A stretch of DNA of 64,000 nt from Endozoicomonas arenosclerae (lineage in GTDB: Bacteria; Pseudomonadota; Gammaproteobacteria; Pseudomonadales; Endozoicomonadaceae). The notes beneath the pieces were generated by a model. That model was not told the DNA's origin. It was given only the letters and a program-made list of their open reading frames with translations, and made no database searches. The first letter of the stretch is position 1, and each line of letters begins with the position of its first letter. The translations under genes were made by a program, and so were the position numbers. This document shows positions 8,298-16,420 of this stretch, piece by piece. Where the stretch lies: contig NZ_LASA01000052.1 in NCBI RefSeq assembly GCF_001562015.1, forward strand, positions 1-64,000. The letters run 5' to 3'.

Positions 8298-8341
8298 TTA
8301 ATATGCACGTATTAACTTAAAACTTAATACGGAGGTATTAA
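8298..8341. promoter_or_regulatory. Tandem palindromic operators of the TetR divergon
   Basis: Two copies of TTAATAY-N4-GTATTAA, at 8298-8315 (N4 GCAC) and 8324-8341 (N4 GGAG), start 26 bp apart. Both have 7-base arms; the second is perfect and the first has one mismatch. They lie in the 164-bp gap between the sulfotransferase start (8233, minus) and the TetR start (8398, plus). The spacing and symmetry fit cooperative binding by two TetR dimers controlling both directions. The binding protein is inferred from position. Confidence 0.75.
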
Positions 8342-8397
8342 AAAATCAAGTCAAATGCTTTATCATCTTGTTTATCTGATAACTCAAACTTCACAGC

Positions 8398-9009
8398 ATG
8401 AAAGCAGCCCGAAAAGACACGCTAACAACACGACAAAACCTGACAGATGCCGCAGAAAAACTGTTTGCTGAAAAAGGCATAGACAACGTGAGTCTGGTGG
8501 ATATCAGTCGGGCTGCCGGGCAGAAGAATCGCTGCGCCCTGCAATATCATTTTGGTGACAAGATAGGTCTGATCAACGCCGTGTTGGATAAACACAGTAA
8601 AGAGATAGATCATGCCCGGGGAGAAATGCTGGATGAGTTGATTGAGAATGGAGAATGCTCACTCCGGGATGCTGTTTGCATTCTGGTCAAACCCCTGGCG
8701 AAAAGAGTCGAACTGAGCGAAGGCGGAAAGGCTTTCCTGAGTATTAACAGTCAGATGATGTCTTCTACCCAGTATGCAGACTTGCGAGTGCAACGGGTTC
8801 CTCTTCTGCCAGACACTCAGAGGCTGTCGTCCATCTTCAAAAAGAAAATAAAGGTCAACTCACCCGATGAGTTCCACGCCCGTATGCTGATTGTTGATTG
8901 TATGCTGTTCCACAGTTTGTCTGCTTACAGTTCGCGAGCTGTGAATCTGGAGTGGGAAGCTTTTATTGAAACACTGATAGACAGTATTACAGCGGTTGTA
9001 GAGAGGTAG
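8398..9009 (+). CDS. TetR/AcrR family transcriptional regulator
   Basis: A 203-residue regulator with an N-terminal helix-turn-helix (TRQNLTDAAEKLFAEKGIDN, then DISRAAGQKNRCALQYHFGD, residues about 10-60) and a ligand-binding C-terminal helical domain. It diverges from the sulfotransferase cassette and probably represses it and itself through the palindromes at 8298-8341. Its DNA-binding region is closely similar to the other TetR protein in this window (22930-23580), including AAGQKN, QYHFGD and GLINA, so the two belong to one subfamily. Its stop is 2 bp from the convergent ptsP stop. Confidence 0.92.
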   Translation: MKAARKDTLTTRQNLTDAAEKLFAEKGIDNVSLVDISRAAGQKNRCALQYHFGDKIGLINAVLDKHSKEIDHARGEMLDELIENGECSLRDAVCILVKPLAKRVELSEGGKAFLSINSQMMSSTQYADLRVQRVPLLPDTQRLSSIFKKKIKVNSPDEFHARMLIVDCMLFHSLSAYSSRAVNLEWEAFIETLIDSITAVVER

Positions 9010-9011
9010 GT

Positions 9012-11285
9012 TTAGCAGGAAAAACGTTTACTCTTGATGCCCATCACTTTGCCGAGTCCTTCCCGGCACAAAGCCAGTTCCAGCGAGCTGCGGATAACCT
9101 GAGAGTTATCCAGAGTCATCACGTCTTCAAGGATTTCCCTGGCACGTTCCAGGGTGATTTTTCTTAGCGCCCATTTCACTTTCAGCAAGTTAGTGGCACT
9201 CATGGAAAGCATGTCAAAACCCATGGCCAACAGAAGTACTGAAGCCACAGGGTCACCGGCCATTTCGCCACATATGCCCACCGTTCGGCCTTCTTTGTGA
9301 CAATCTTCAACGATCTTTCTAAGTGCCTGCAATACAGCAGGATGGAAAGAATGATAAAGGTCAGCCACCCGGGGATTGTTTCGGTCTACAGCCAGCAGGT
9401 ATTGGGTCAAGTCATTGGAGCCAATGGAAAGAAAGTCCACCCGCTGAGCCAGTTCTCGCACCTGATAAACAGCAGCAGGCACCTCAATCATCACACCAAC
9501 AGGAGGCATCATGACCGGCAATCCTTCAGAAAGCACTTCTCCATGCGCCCTGTGGATAAGGTGCAATGCTTCTTCCACCTCAAAGACACTGGTTACCATC
9601 GGTAACATGATGCGAAGGTTATCCAGCCCCACACTGGCTTTGAGCATGGCCCTGATCTGAACCAGGAAAATCTCGGGATGATCCAGAGTTACCCTGATAC
9701 CCCGCCAACCCAGGAAAGGGTTATCTTCTTCGATAGGGAAATAAGACAACGCCTTATCACCACCCACGTCGAGGGTACGCATAGTAACCGGTCGGGGAGA
9801 AAAGGCTTCCAGCTGCTGACGGTAGATTTTTTCCTGCTCTGCTTCACTGGGAAAACGCTCCCGAAGCATAAAGGGCACTTCTGTACGATAAAGGCCAACA
9901 CCTTCTGCTCCCCGGTCAAGGGAACGAACCGCATCAGTCATCAGACCGGTATTTACCCAGAGGGGCAATCGGTGTTTGTCCAGCGTGATACAAGGTAGAT
10001 CACTGATCGCCTCCAACCCTTCACTGAACTCCTTTTCCTCTTCGACGACCTCTCGATAATGCTCCAGCAATTCTTTGGACGGAGAGGCATATACCAACCC
10101 CAGGTTGCCGTCTACGATCAGCTGCTTGCCAGACACTTTGTGATAGGGAAGATCCACCGCCCCCATCACCGTAGGAATACCCAAAGCTCGAGCCAGAATA
10201 GCCGCGTGAGAGTTACTGGACCCCTGAATAGAGATCAGGCCTGTCAGCTTTTCACGAGGCACATCCGCCAACATGCTGGCAGTGAGTTCTTCGCTGATTA
10301 AAATGGTTTGATCAGGATAAGTAACACATTCCTGATCGTGCTGCTGAATACTGGCCAGAACTCGGCGTCCCAGATCTTTTACATCGACAGCACGCTCACG
10401 CATGTAAGCATCGTCCATCATTTCAAAATTACGAACGTGCTCGTCTATAACCTGCCTGAGTGCTCCCGGAGCCCAGTTACCCTGCTTGACCCGGTTCTTG
10501 ATTTCCAGGCCCAGGGCATTGTCGTCCAGCATTCTCAGATAAACGTCGAACAATGCCTGCTCTTCTGCCGGAAGGTGACCTGAAAGCTTGTCGGCCGTCG
10601 TCTTCATCTCTGTACGGACCGCTTCCAGTGCCAGATCCAGAGACTCTAATTCTTTCTTTACATCATGACAGGGACGATCAGGAACGGCTCCCAGATCGGC
10701 TACCGGGGCCACCACCACTGCTTCACCAATGGAGACACCGGTGGCTCCGGGTGTTCCCTGGAAGCGGGCAGTTTTACGGGTATTGACGGTAACGTGCAGG
10801 GAACCTGTCGCTTCTGCATGAGCAATAACACCTGCCAGTTGTGCTGACATGGTGACCAGAAAGGCTTCTTCATGCTCGTCAAAACGACGCTGCTCTTTTT
10901 GCTGAACCACCAGAACACCAAGAATCATCCGGTGGTGGATAATAGGAACCCCCAGAAAAGCATGAAACTTTTCTTCGCCGGTTTCCTTGATGTAACGATA
11001 TTTAGGGTGAGAGGAGGCTTCTTTCAGGTTAATGGGTTCTTCTCTCAAACCCACCTGACCGATAAGACCTTCTGACTGGGATAATCTGGCAACACCGACA
11101 GCCTTTTTGTTCAGGCCTTCTGTCGCCATCAAAGTGTAACGTGCCTGTTCAGCATCATAAAGATAGACCGAGCATACTTCTGTCTCCATCGCTTCCCGAA
11201 CCCGCTGCACAATAATATTCAGCGCAGCCTGCAAATCCGAGGCGGCACTGACTTCCTGTACAATCGTACGCAGGGTGTTCAGCAT
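9012..11285 (-). CDS. ptsP: Phosphoenolpyruvate-protein phosphotransferase PtsP (EI-Ntr)
   Basis: A 757-residue enzyme I of the nitrogen-related phosphotransferase system, which passes phosphate from PEP to NPr (PtsO) and then PtsN to couple nitrogen status to regulation. An N-terminal GAF domain occupies residues 1-150 (AALNIIVQRVREAMETEVCS). Next come the PEP-utiliser domains with the phospho-His loop QGSSNSHAAILARALGIP, and the C-terminal PEP-binding barrel with GVGLYRTEVPFM, EVPAA and GICGEMAGDP. Length matches the family. It follows rppH on the same strand after a 208-bp gap, the usual gammaproteobacterial arrangement, although a palindrome at 11317-11341 separates them. Confidence 0.96.
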   Translation of the reverse strand: MLNTLRTIVQEVSAASDLQAALNIIVQRVREAMETEVCSVYLYDAEQARYTLMATEGLNKKAVGVARLSQSEGLIGQVGLREEPINLKEASSHPKYRYIKETGEEKFHAFLGVPIIHHRMILGVLVVQQKEQRRFDEHEEAFLVTMSAQLAGVIAHAEATGSLHVTVNTRKTARFQGTPGATGVSIGEAVVVAPVADLGAVPDRPCHDVKKELESLDLALEAVRTEMKTTADKLSGHLPAEEQALFDVYLRMLDDNALGLEIKNRVKQGNWAPGALRQVIDEHVRNFEMMDDAYMRERAVDVKDLGRRVLASIQQHDQECVTYPDQTILISEELTASMLADVPREKLTGLISIQGSSNSHAAILARALGIPTVMGAVDLPYHKVSGKQLIVDGNLGLVYASPSKELLEHYREVVEEEKEFSEGLEAISDLPCITLDKHRLPLWVNTGLMTDAVRSLDRGAEGVGLYRTEVPFMLRERFPSEAEQEKIYRQQLEAFSPRPVTMRTLDVGGDKALSYFPIEEDNPFLGWRGIRVTLDHPEIFLVQIRAMLKASVGLDNLRIMLPMVTSVFEVEEALHLIHRAHGEVLSEGLPVMMPPVGVMIEVPAAVYQVRELAQRVDFLSIGSNDLTQYLLAVDRNNPRVADLYHSFHPAVLQALRKIVEDCHKEGRTVGICGEMAGDPVASVLLLAMGFDMLSMSATNLLKVKWALRKITLERAREILEDVMTLDNSQVIRSSLELALCREGLGKVMGIKSKRFSC

Positions 11286-11316
11286 GATGACTTAATCCAG
11301 TCTATCTATCTCCTGT

Positions 11317-11341
11317 GTCTGTTATCATAAAAATAACAGAC
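11317..11341. promoter_or_regulatory. 25-bp palindrome upstream of ptsP
   Basis: GTCTGTTAT and ATAACAGAC form perfect 9-bp arms around a 7-base AT-rich loop, 32 bp upstream of the ptsP start codon. There is no T-run, so a regulator-binding site or leader hairpin is more likely than a terminator. Its function is unknown. Confidence 0.45.
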
Positions 11342-11493
11342 GCCCAATCCTGTTGTTTACCATGAAATGGTTTTCATTATATGACAGCCAATTCATCGGT
11401 TTAGCGTAACAGCAATGAATACTTTTGCCCGAGACTACCCACCACTAACCACTGACTGTCAGCAATAAAAAATAGCCTCAGTTTATGCAAAAG

Positions 11494-11988
11494 TCATGAG
11501 TCTTTATTCGCTTGCAGGCGTCCTATTCGGGGAGCCAGTTCGCGCAAAGCACGACGGTAGACCTCCCTTTTGAATGAAACGACCTGTCCCAGTGGATACC
11601 AGTAACTGACCCAGCGCCAGCCATCAAACTCTGGTGATCCTGTATGATCCACGCTAACCCGGTCATCACTGCTCAACAGTTCAAGAAGAAACCATTTTTG
11701 TTTCTGTCCAATGCAAAGCGGATGCTGGTCTCTACGAACCAGTCTTCTGGGCAGGCGATAACGCAGCCAGCCACGAGTGCAAGCCAGAACCCTTACGTCT
11801 TCCGGCTGAAGCCCAATTTCTTCATACAGCTCGCGATACATGGCTTCTTCGGGAGTTTCATCATCATTAATGCCTCCCTGGGGAAACTGCCATGCTTCCT
11901 GTCTGATTCGCCTGGCCCACAGGACCTGTCCGTGATGATTAGCGAGGATTATGCCCACATTGGGCCTGAATCCATCTGTATCAATCAC
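11494..11988 (-). CDS. rppH: RNA pyrophosphohydrolase RppH
   Basis: A 164-residue Nudix hydrolase that removes pyrophosphate from the 5' end of transcripts and so starts mRNA decay. The Nudix box [20 protein letters not shown] continues into IGL and has all catalytic glutamates (GX5EX7REUXEEXGU). The N-terminus [15 protein letters not shown] is diagnostic for RppH. The start is GTG. It is followed on the same strand by ptsP, and a HAD phosphatase gene diverges on the other side, an arrangement known from pseudomonads. The 349 bp between rppH and the HAD gene hold no gene or repeat that I recognise and presumably contain both promoters. Confidence 0.96.
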   Translation of the reverse strand: MIDTDGFRPNVGIILANHHGQVLWARRIRQEAWQFPQGGINDDETPEEAMYRELYEEIGLQPEDVRVLACTRGWLRYRLPRRLVRRDQHPLCIGQKQKWFLLELLSSDDRVSVDHTGSPEFDGWRWVSYWYPLGQVVSFKREVYRRALRELAPRIGRLQANKDS

Positions 11989-12337
11989 GTAAGCGGCTAC
12001 CTAAAACTATTTCTTACTTTGCATTGTTTCATAAACCGCTGCAAAACAGCAACGAAGATCTGTGCAATCTGGATGCCACTTTTGATAAGCAGTCTATTGT
12101 TTCAACTGACTCTCCATCAAAACTATGACAAACGTCTCAAAACCAGTAAAAAAGAACCATTAAAGAGAAGAGTCGGGATCATTATTTAACAGAAGAGAGT
12201 CGTCTTAATAACTTCTCTCAATCGGATAGAAAAGAAGTTGTTTATCAGGATTAAAATGACAGAAGGTCATTGCTGCAGGCATTTTCATAGTACACTCACT
12301 CTTCATTTTTCAGCAGTATGGTCTGGCAGGAGGTTCT

Positions 12338-12994
12338 GTGACGCTGGCAATTTTTGATCTTGATAATACCCTGATCGCAGGTGACAGTGATTACCTGTGG
12401 GGGCAGTTCATGGCCAACGAAGGCATGGTGGACGCTGCCAAATTCAACGAAGGCAACGACTATTTCTACCGCCAGTATGAAGCAGGCACGATGGTTCTTA
12501 GTGAATATCTGGACTTCTGCCTTGAGCCCCTGACCCATTACACACTGGATGAGCTCAAGGTCTGGCATGACAAATTCATGGCCAACACCATACGTCCCAT
12601 CATGCTGGAAAAAGCAGCGAGCCTGCTGAAAAAGCATCGTGACCAGGGCGATCACCTGATGATTATTACAGCCACCAGCCGATTCGTGACTGAGCCCATT
12701 GCCAGAGAGCTGGGTGTCGACACTCTGCTGGCCATTGACCTGGAGATTAACAATAACCGTTACACAGGCAAAGTTGTTGGCACGCCCACTTATCAGGAAG
12801 GCAAGGTGATCCGCCTTAAAGAATGGTTAAAGGAGAACCCGGAATTTTCTCTGGAAGGCAGTTACTTCTACAGCGATTCCAAGAATGACTTGCCTTTGCT
12901 GAATCAGGTGGATTATCCCTTTGCTGTAGATTCTGACCCTGAACTGACCGCCGAGGCTAAACAAAAAGGCTGGCCAGTGATCAGCTTGAGATAA
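12338..12994 (+). CDS. HAD-IB family phosphatase (SerB/CicA-like)
   Basis: A 218-residue haloacid dehalogenase-superfamily hydrolase. Motif I is FDLDNTLIAGDSD, with nucleophile D7 and D9; motif II is MIITATSRFVTEP; motif III and IV are in YSDSKNDLPLLNQVD. This matches the HAD-IB group containing phosphoserine phosphatase-like enzymes, but the physiological substrate is not evident. Translation starts at GTG, with CAGGAGG seven bases upstream. It diverges from rppH. Confidence 0.9.
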   Translation: MTLAIFDLDNTLIAGDSDYLWGQFMANEGMVDAAKFNEGNDYFYRQYEAGTMVLSEYLDFCLEPLTHYTLDELKVWHDKFMANTIRPIMLEKAASLLKKHRDQGDHLMIITATSRFVTEPIARELGVDTLLAIDLEINNNRYTGKVVGTPTYQEGKVIRLKEWLKENPEFSLEGSYFYSDSKNDLPLLNQVDYPFAVDSDPELTAEAKQKGWPVISLR

Positions 12995-13008
12995 TGCTTC
13001 TAAAAAAT

Positions 13009-13034
13009 GTTTCACCTCGCCCGTGAGGTGAAAC
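13009..13034 (-). terminator. Hairpin with U-tract polarity on the minus strand
   Basis: GTTTCACCTC and GAGGTGAAAC form a perfect 10-bp stem around GCCCGT, just after the HAD gene. The only homopolymer run is AAAAAA at 13003-13008, which is a T-run only when read on the minus strand. For the plus-strand HAD gene the hairpin lacks a U-tract. It may act bidirectionally. Confidence 0.5.
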
Positions 13035-13235
13035 AAGCCAAAGGCAAGATTAATTTCACTTTCTCCCCCCCTTTTTCTGTGCTTTATTTTATTATGCTTG
13101 AAGAGGCAGCTCACTCTACAAAGTGAATCGTCTCTTAATAAAAAAACAACTAGAAACCTTAAAAAGCATCCTGCTTCGCTCAGGCAAAGCACTATCCCAC
13201 CGGATGCTTTTCAAAACATTAAAAGCGGAGAAAGT

Positions 13236-13991
13236 ATGGACAGATCCCAGTTCTACGCTCTGATGGAAGGTGAAGGTAAGCTGGACTACGAAGTTTATCT
13301 GAACACCCCACAGATTTTGAAAGCCCAAAAAGCCATGGCTGATCTTTGTAATAAAGATGAACTCATGTTTCAGGTTGTTCACCAGGTTGAAGAACTCTGG
13401 ATGAAACTCATCGGATACACCCTGCTGGACATTGATGACTACCTTCAGGAAACCAACACCCATCGAGTAGTTACCCTGTTCCAGCGTGTTCATCGGACAC
13501 TGAACCTGATGATCAGTCAGCTTCACCTGCTGGAAACCATGTCTCCCAAGGAGTATCAGGAAATCCGTTTGCAGCTGGGTAATGGCAGTGGACAGGAATC
13601 TCCCGGGTTCAGAACATTACTGAAAATGCCCCCCTTCCTCTGGGAGAGTTTCCAAACTCACTACCTTGAGAAGAATGGGCTGACCGTAGAAAAAATCTAC
13701 AACTCAGAATACAGCCACTGTGATGCCTATGTTGTGGCAGAAGCCCTCACAGAGTTTGATGAACTGTTCCAGTCTTTCCGTATCCACCATCTCAAACTGA
13801 TCTATCGCACCATTGGCATAGGTTCCAAATCACTGAAAGGTCGCTCGGTAGAGCTACTGCAAAGAGGCATTCAACACCGGTTTTTCCCTGAGCTTTGGGA
13901 TATTCGCGGGGAAATGACGGATTCCTGGGGAGGCGAATACGGTGTCAAAAGAGACAATCTAAGTAAAAAAGAAGCCGCTCATGACAAGTAA
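13236..13991 (+). CDS. kynA: Tryptophan 2,3-dioxygenase
   Basis: A 251-residue heme dioxygenase that opens the indole ring of L-tryptophan to N-formylkynurenine. LDYEVYLNTPQILKAQ, HQVEELWMKL (substrate pocket), and SGQESPGFR are family signatures, and the proximal heme-His region is visible as RIHHLKLIYRTIG. I chose the ATG at 13236, which has GGAGA just upstream, over a frame extension to 13098. The gene overlaps the next by 11 bp, so it forms a kynurenine-pathway pair. No arylformamidase gene is adjacent, so N-formylkynurenine hydrolysis must be encoded elsewhere or done by another hydrolase. Confidence 0.95.
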   Translation: MDRSQFYALMEGEGKLDYEVYLNTPQILKAQKAMADLCNKDELMFQVVHQVEELWMKLIGYTLLDIDDYLQETNTHRVVTLFQRVHRTLNLMISQLHLLETMSPKEYQEIRLQLGNGSGQESPGFRTLLKMPPFLWESFQTHYLEKNGLTVEKIYNSEYSHCDAYVVAEALTEFDELFQSFRIHHLKLIYRTIGIGSKSLKGRSVELLQRGIQHRFFPELWDIRGEMTDSWGGEYGVKRDNLSKKEAAHDK

Positions 13992-15102
13992 ATTCAGAGA
14001 GCAGTTTCACATTCCTGATCAAAGTGCTTATCTGTTGAACCACTCAGTGGGCTGCCTGCCTAAAACCGCTAAAGAGCATTTCCAGAATCATTTTCTGGAG
14101 CCCTGGAATCAGCATGGCAGCGGTGCATGGGAACACTGGCTCAACAATCTGACTGAGTTCAACGCAGCTCTGGCTAACATACTGAATGGTGAAGTCCAAC
14201 AATTCTGTCCTCAGGTCAACTTGTCCAGCGCATTAACCAAAGTCATCGGTTCTCTGCCTGCCGCGCCTTCTGGCAGTCATATCCTGCTGTCAGAGCGTGA
14301 CTTTCCTTCCATGGGTTTTGTGATTCAGAACCTGTGTAAAAGTTTTGGCCTGACCGCTCGCTTTATTCCTGAAGATACTGACCTGACTGACTTGAACCAG
14401 TGGGATGAAGTGCTTACGGACAAGACCTGGCTGGCTTTTATCACTCATGTTCAGTCCAATGACAGCCTGCGGCTTCCCGTCGCTGAGATCACTGCTCTGA
14501 CTCGGCAAAAACAGATCATCTCGGTGGTGGACATTGCCCAGTCAGCGGGCATTGTGCCTATTGATCTCAAAGCCTGGAATGCAGACTTTGTGATTGGGTC
14601 CAGTGTTAAATGGCTTTGTGGTGGGCCGGGCAGTGGTTATCTCTGGGCCAGCCCATCAGCGATTGAACAATGTGAGCCCATGGATGTCGGCTGGTTCTCC
14701 CATCAGGATCCCATGGAGTTTGATATTCATCACTTTGAATACGCAGAAGGGGTCAGGCGTTTTGCCGGTGGTACACCGTCCATTATGCCTTTCACTTTAT
14801 CAGCACAGAGTATTCGAACTCTGGACAGAATCAGTTCCGCAGTTATTTTTGAGCATAATCAGAAGCTGATTAATCTTATTACTGATCAGATTAATAGAGA
14901 GATGATTCGTTCACCTTTGGAACAGGATCAACGAGGCGGGACTCTGGCCATCTCTTTCAAAGATGACCAGAAAGCCCTGGAGGCCATGCAACGTGCTGGT
15001 ATTGCTTGTGATCGCAGGTCTGAAGGGCTGCGCTTTTCGCCTCACATTTACAACATGGAGGAAGAAGCAGACCAGCTGATTGAAGTGATCCATTCACTTT
15101 AA
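13981..15102 (+). CDS. kynU: Kynureninase-like PLP enzyme (aminotransferase class V fold)
   Basis: A 373-residue fold-type I PLP enzyme. The PLP lysine is K210 in GSSVKWLCGGPGSGYLW, closely matching the kynureninase pattern SYKYLNGGPG, with D184 in DIAQSAG as the pyridine-nitrogen ligand. It should cleave kynurenine to anthranilate and alanine. It is about 40 residues shorter than common kynureninases, so the assignment rests partly on its 11-bp overlap with kynA. No downstream anthranilate genes are adjacent. Another class V lyase or aminotransferase is possible. Confidence 0.8.
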   Translation: MTSKFREQFHIPDQSAYLLNHSVGCLPKTAKEHFQNHFLEPWNQHGSGAWEHWLNNLTEFNAALANILNGEVQQFCPQVNLSSALTKVIGSLPAAPSGSHILLSERDFPSMGFVIQNLCKSFGLTARFIPEDTDLTDLNQWDEVLTDKTWLAFITHVQSNDSLRLPVAEITALTRQKQIISVVDIAQSAGIVPIDLKAWNADFVIGSSVKWLCGGPGSGYLWASPSAIEQCEPMDVGWFSHQDPMEFDIHHFEYAEGVRRFAGGTPSIMPFTLSAQSIRTLDRISSAVIFEHNQKLINLITDQINREMIRSPLEQDQRGGTLAISFKDDQKALEAMQRAGIACDRRSEGLRFSPHIYNMEEEADQLIEVIHSL

Positions 15103-15136
15103 CCACCCCTGGTGTGACTAAGCGCTAAACCCCATA

Positions 15137-15203
15137 CCGTTCGCACTGAGCCTGTCGAAGTGCATTACCAGCATCCTTCGACAAGCTCAGGATGAACGGA
15201 GTA
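15137..15203. repeat. REP-like palindromic repeat, copy 2
   Basis: This is the second copy of the repeat at 446-500: GTTCGCACTGAGCCTGTCGA-type arm, spacer GTGCATTACCAGC, then CCTTCGACAAGCTCAGGAT and GAACGGAGTA. The shared 50-odd bases are almost identical between the two copies. It lies in the 135-bp gap between the kynU stop and the convergent hydroxylase gene. Confidence 0.75.
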
Positions 15204-15237
15204 TGTATGACCTCAACAGCTCCTAGTACCTTTAAAC

Positions 15238-16086
15238 TCAAGCGGTGACTTTTTTGCCTGAGGGTTTGTTCTGGTTGCCGCTTGATGGATCGGGCTTCCT
15301 GACCATGGGCCAGAACAGCTCTTCTGTCCAATGATAAGAGCGACCTTTTGGTAGGCCAAAACGTTTCTGCCTGCGGTTAGGGATTTTGGCTGTCCCGAAC
15401 AGGACATCAAAGATAAACAGGGTAATGGCATAATTGCCGTTCAAGTGTGAACCGGGTCCCCAGGCATGATGTGCGTGATGAGTATCAGGAAGCGTGATGA
15501 CTTTCTCAAGCACACGCCAGAATGGCTCACTCCAGGGCATTTTTTCACGCAACCAGAGATCCCAGCGAAAGGCTGTGTGTGTGCTTGCATTGACAAAATA
15601 GGTCACCATAACAGCCAGCACATAAGGCATTCCCACACCCAGATAGATAGCAAAAGGACCCACCCAGAGCTGGGGCAGCATCATTGTCCAGAAGATATTG
15701 TATCGGTACAGAACCCCCATGTTCAGATTTTCAGCGGTATGATGGGTCCGGTGAATTTTCCAGAGCCACTCTTTTTCATGAGTGAGCCTGTGCAGCCAAT
15801 AATGTGCAAACTCCTGGAATACAAAGATGACGGCAAATGCCGCCCAGAAGTTTACATGACTTAAACCTCCGGCATGATCTGGAAACCAACTGACGGCCAG
15901 GTAACCTGCAAACCCTGCGACGATAGGCCCAGCGAGTAAGCCGTGAGAAAGCAGTCCCGCAATGATAAAGCCGCCATCCCGCTTGAGTCTCTTCGCTCCT
16001 TTGAGCTTGCCCGACAGAATTTCCAAGGTAAAACCCAGTCCAAATATCAGAACCACTGCAATCAGCATTATTAGCTGTTCACTCAT
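15238..16086 (-). CDS. Sterol desaturase/fatty acid hydroxylase family membrane protein
   Basis: A 282-residue integral membrane di-iron oxygenase. The His boxes are HYWLHRLTH, HRTHH and HHAHHAWG, spaced as in PF04116. At least four hydrophobic segments are present (near residues 4-22, 45-75 and 145-170). It should hydroxylate or desaturate a lipid or sterol-like substrate in the membrane. I placed the start at 16086 (MSEQLIMLIAVVL); an upstream extension to 16155 is possible but adds a polar leader. The gene is alone on its strand here, so neighbours do not define its substrate. The 334 bp upstream hold only a terminator for rlmI. Confidence 0.88.
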   Translation of the reverse strand: MSEQLIMLIAVVLIFGLGFTLEILSGKLKGAKRLKRDGGFIIAGLLSHGLLAGPIVAGFAGYLAVSWFPDHAGGLSHVNFWAAFAVIFVFQEFAHYWLHRLTHEKEWLWKIHRTHHTAENLNMGVLYRYNIFWTMMLPQLWVGPFAIYLGVGMPYVLAVMVTYFVNASTHTAFRWDLWLREKMPWSEPFWRVLEKVITLPDTHHAHHAWGPGSHLNGNYAITLFIFDVLFGTAKIPNRRQKRFGLPKGRSYHWTEELFWPMVRKPDPSSGNQNKPSGKKVTA

Positions 16087-16367
16087 AACATCACCACTTC
16101 TTCTTTTTATATTGAGTCTGGTGTTACTGATGGGCTGTACTGCTGGCCTCAACAACTCGGATCAATCCGTTTGAGCTTGGCGAACTCCCTCTATAAAAGC
16201 CGGAAGCATCGCTTTTCGCAAAAGAACATATCCTTTATTTTCTTTGCGGATTTTAAAGTGGAATCTAAGTTAGCCAGACAATATAAATCAATCGACTTAA
16301 AGATGATTTACAAAGCCCTTATGAACTCTATAAACAGGGATAGATGAACTTTTACAAAACTCATGAC

Positions 16368-16387
16368 CGCAGACCCGAAGGCCTGCG
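16368..16387 (-). terminator. UUCG-loop hairpin downstream of rlmI
   Basis: Read on the minus strand, CGCAGGCC-TTCG-GGTCTGCG forms an 8-bp stem (one G-U pair) capped by a stable cUUCGg tetraloop, 33 bp after the RlmI-type gene. A TTTT follows only about nine bases later, so termination is likely but not textbook. Confidence 0.55.
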
Positions 16388-16420
16388 TTTTCGAGGAAAA
16401 AACGAATCAGATTGAAGTGA

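Noticed and set aside
9297-11075. Many plus-strand frames inside ptsP
   Set aside because: They are complements of a full-length, well-conserved gene and match nothing.
11644-12189. 181-residue plus-strand frame over rppH and its upstream gap
   Set aside because: Most of it is antisense to the Nudix box of rppH, and the remainder has no recognisable domain or ribosome-binding site.
15125-15431. Minus-strand frames over the second REP-like repeat
   Set aside because: They consist of repeat-derived sequence and hydroxylase antisense or shifted frame.
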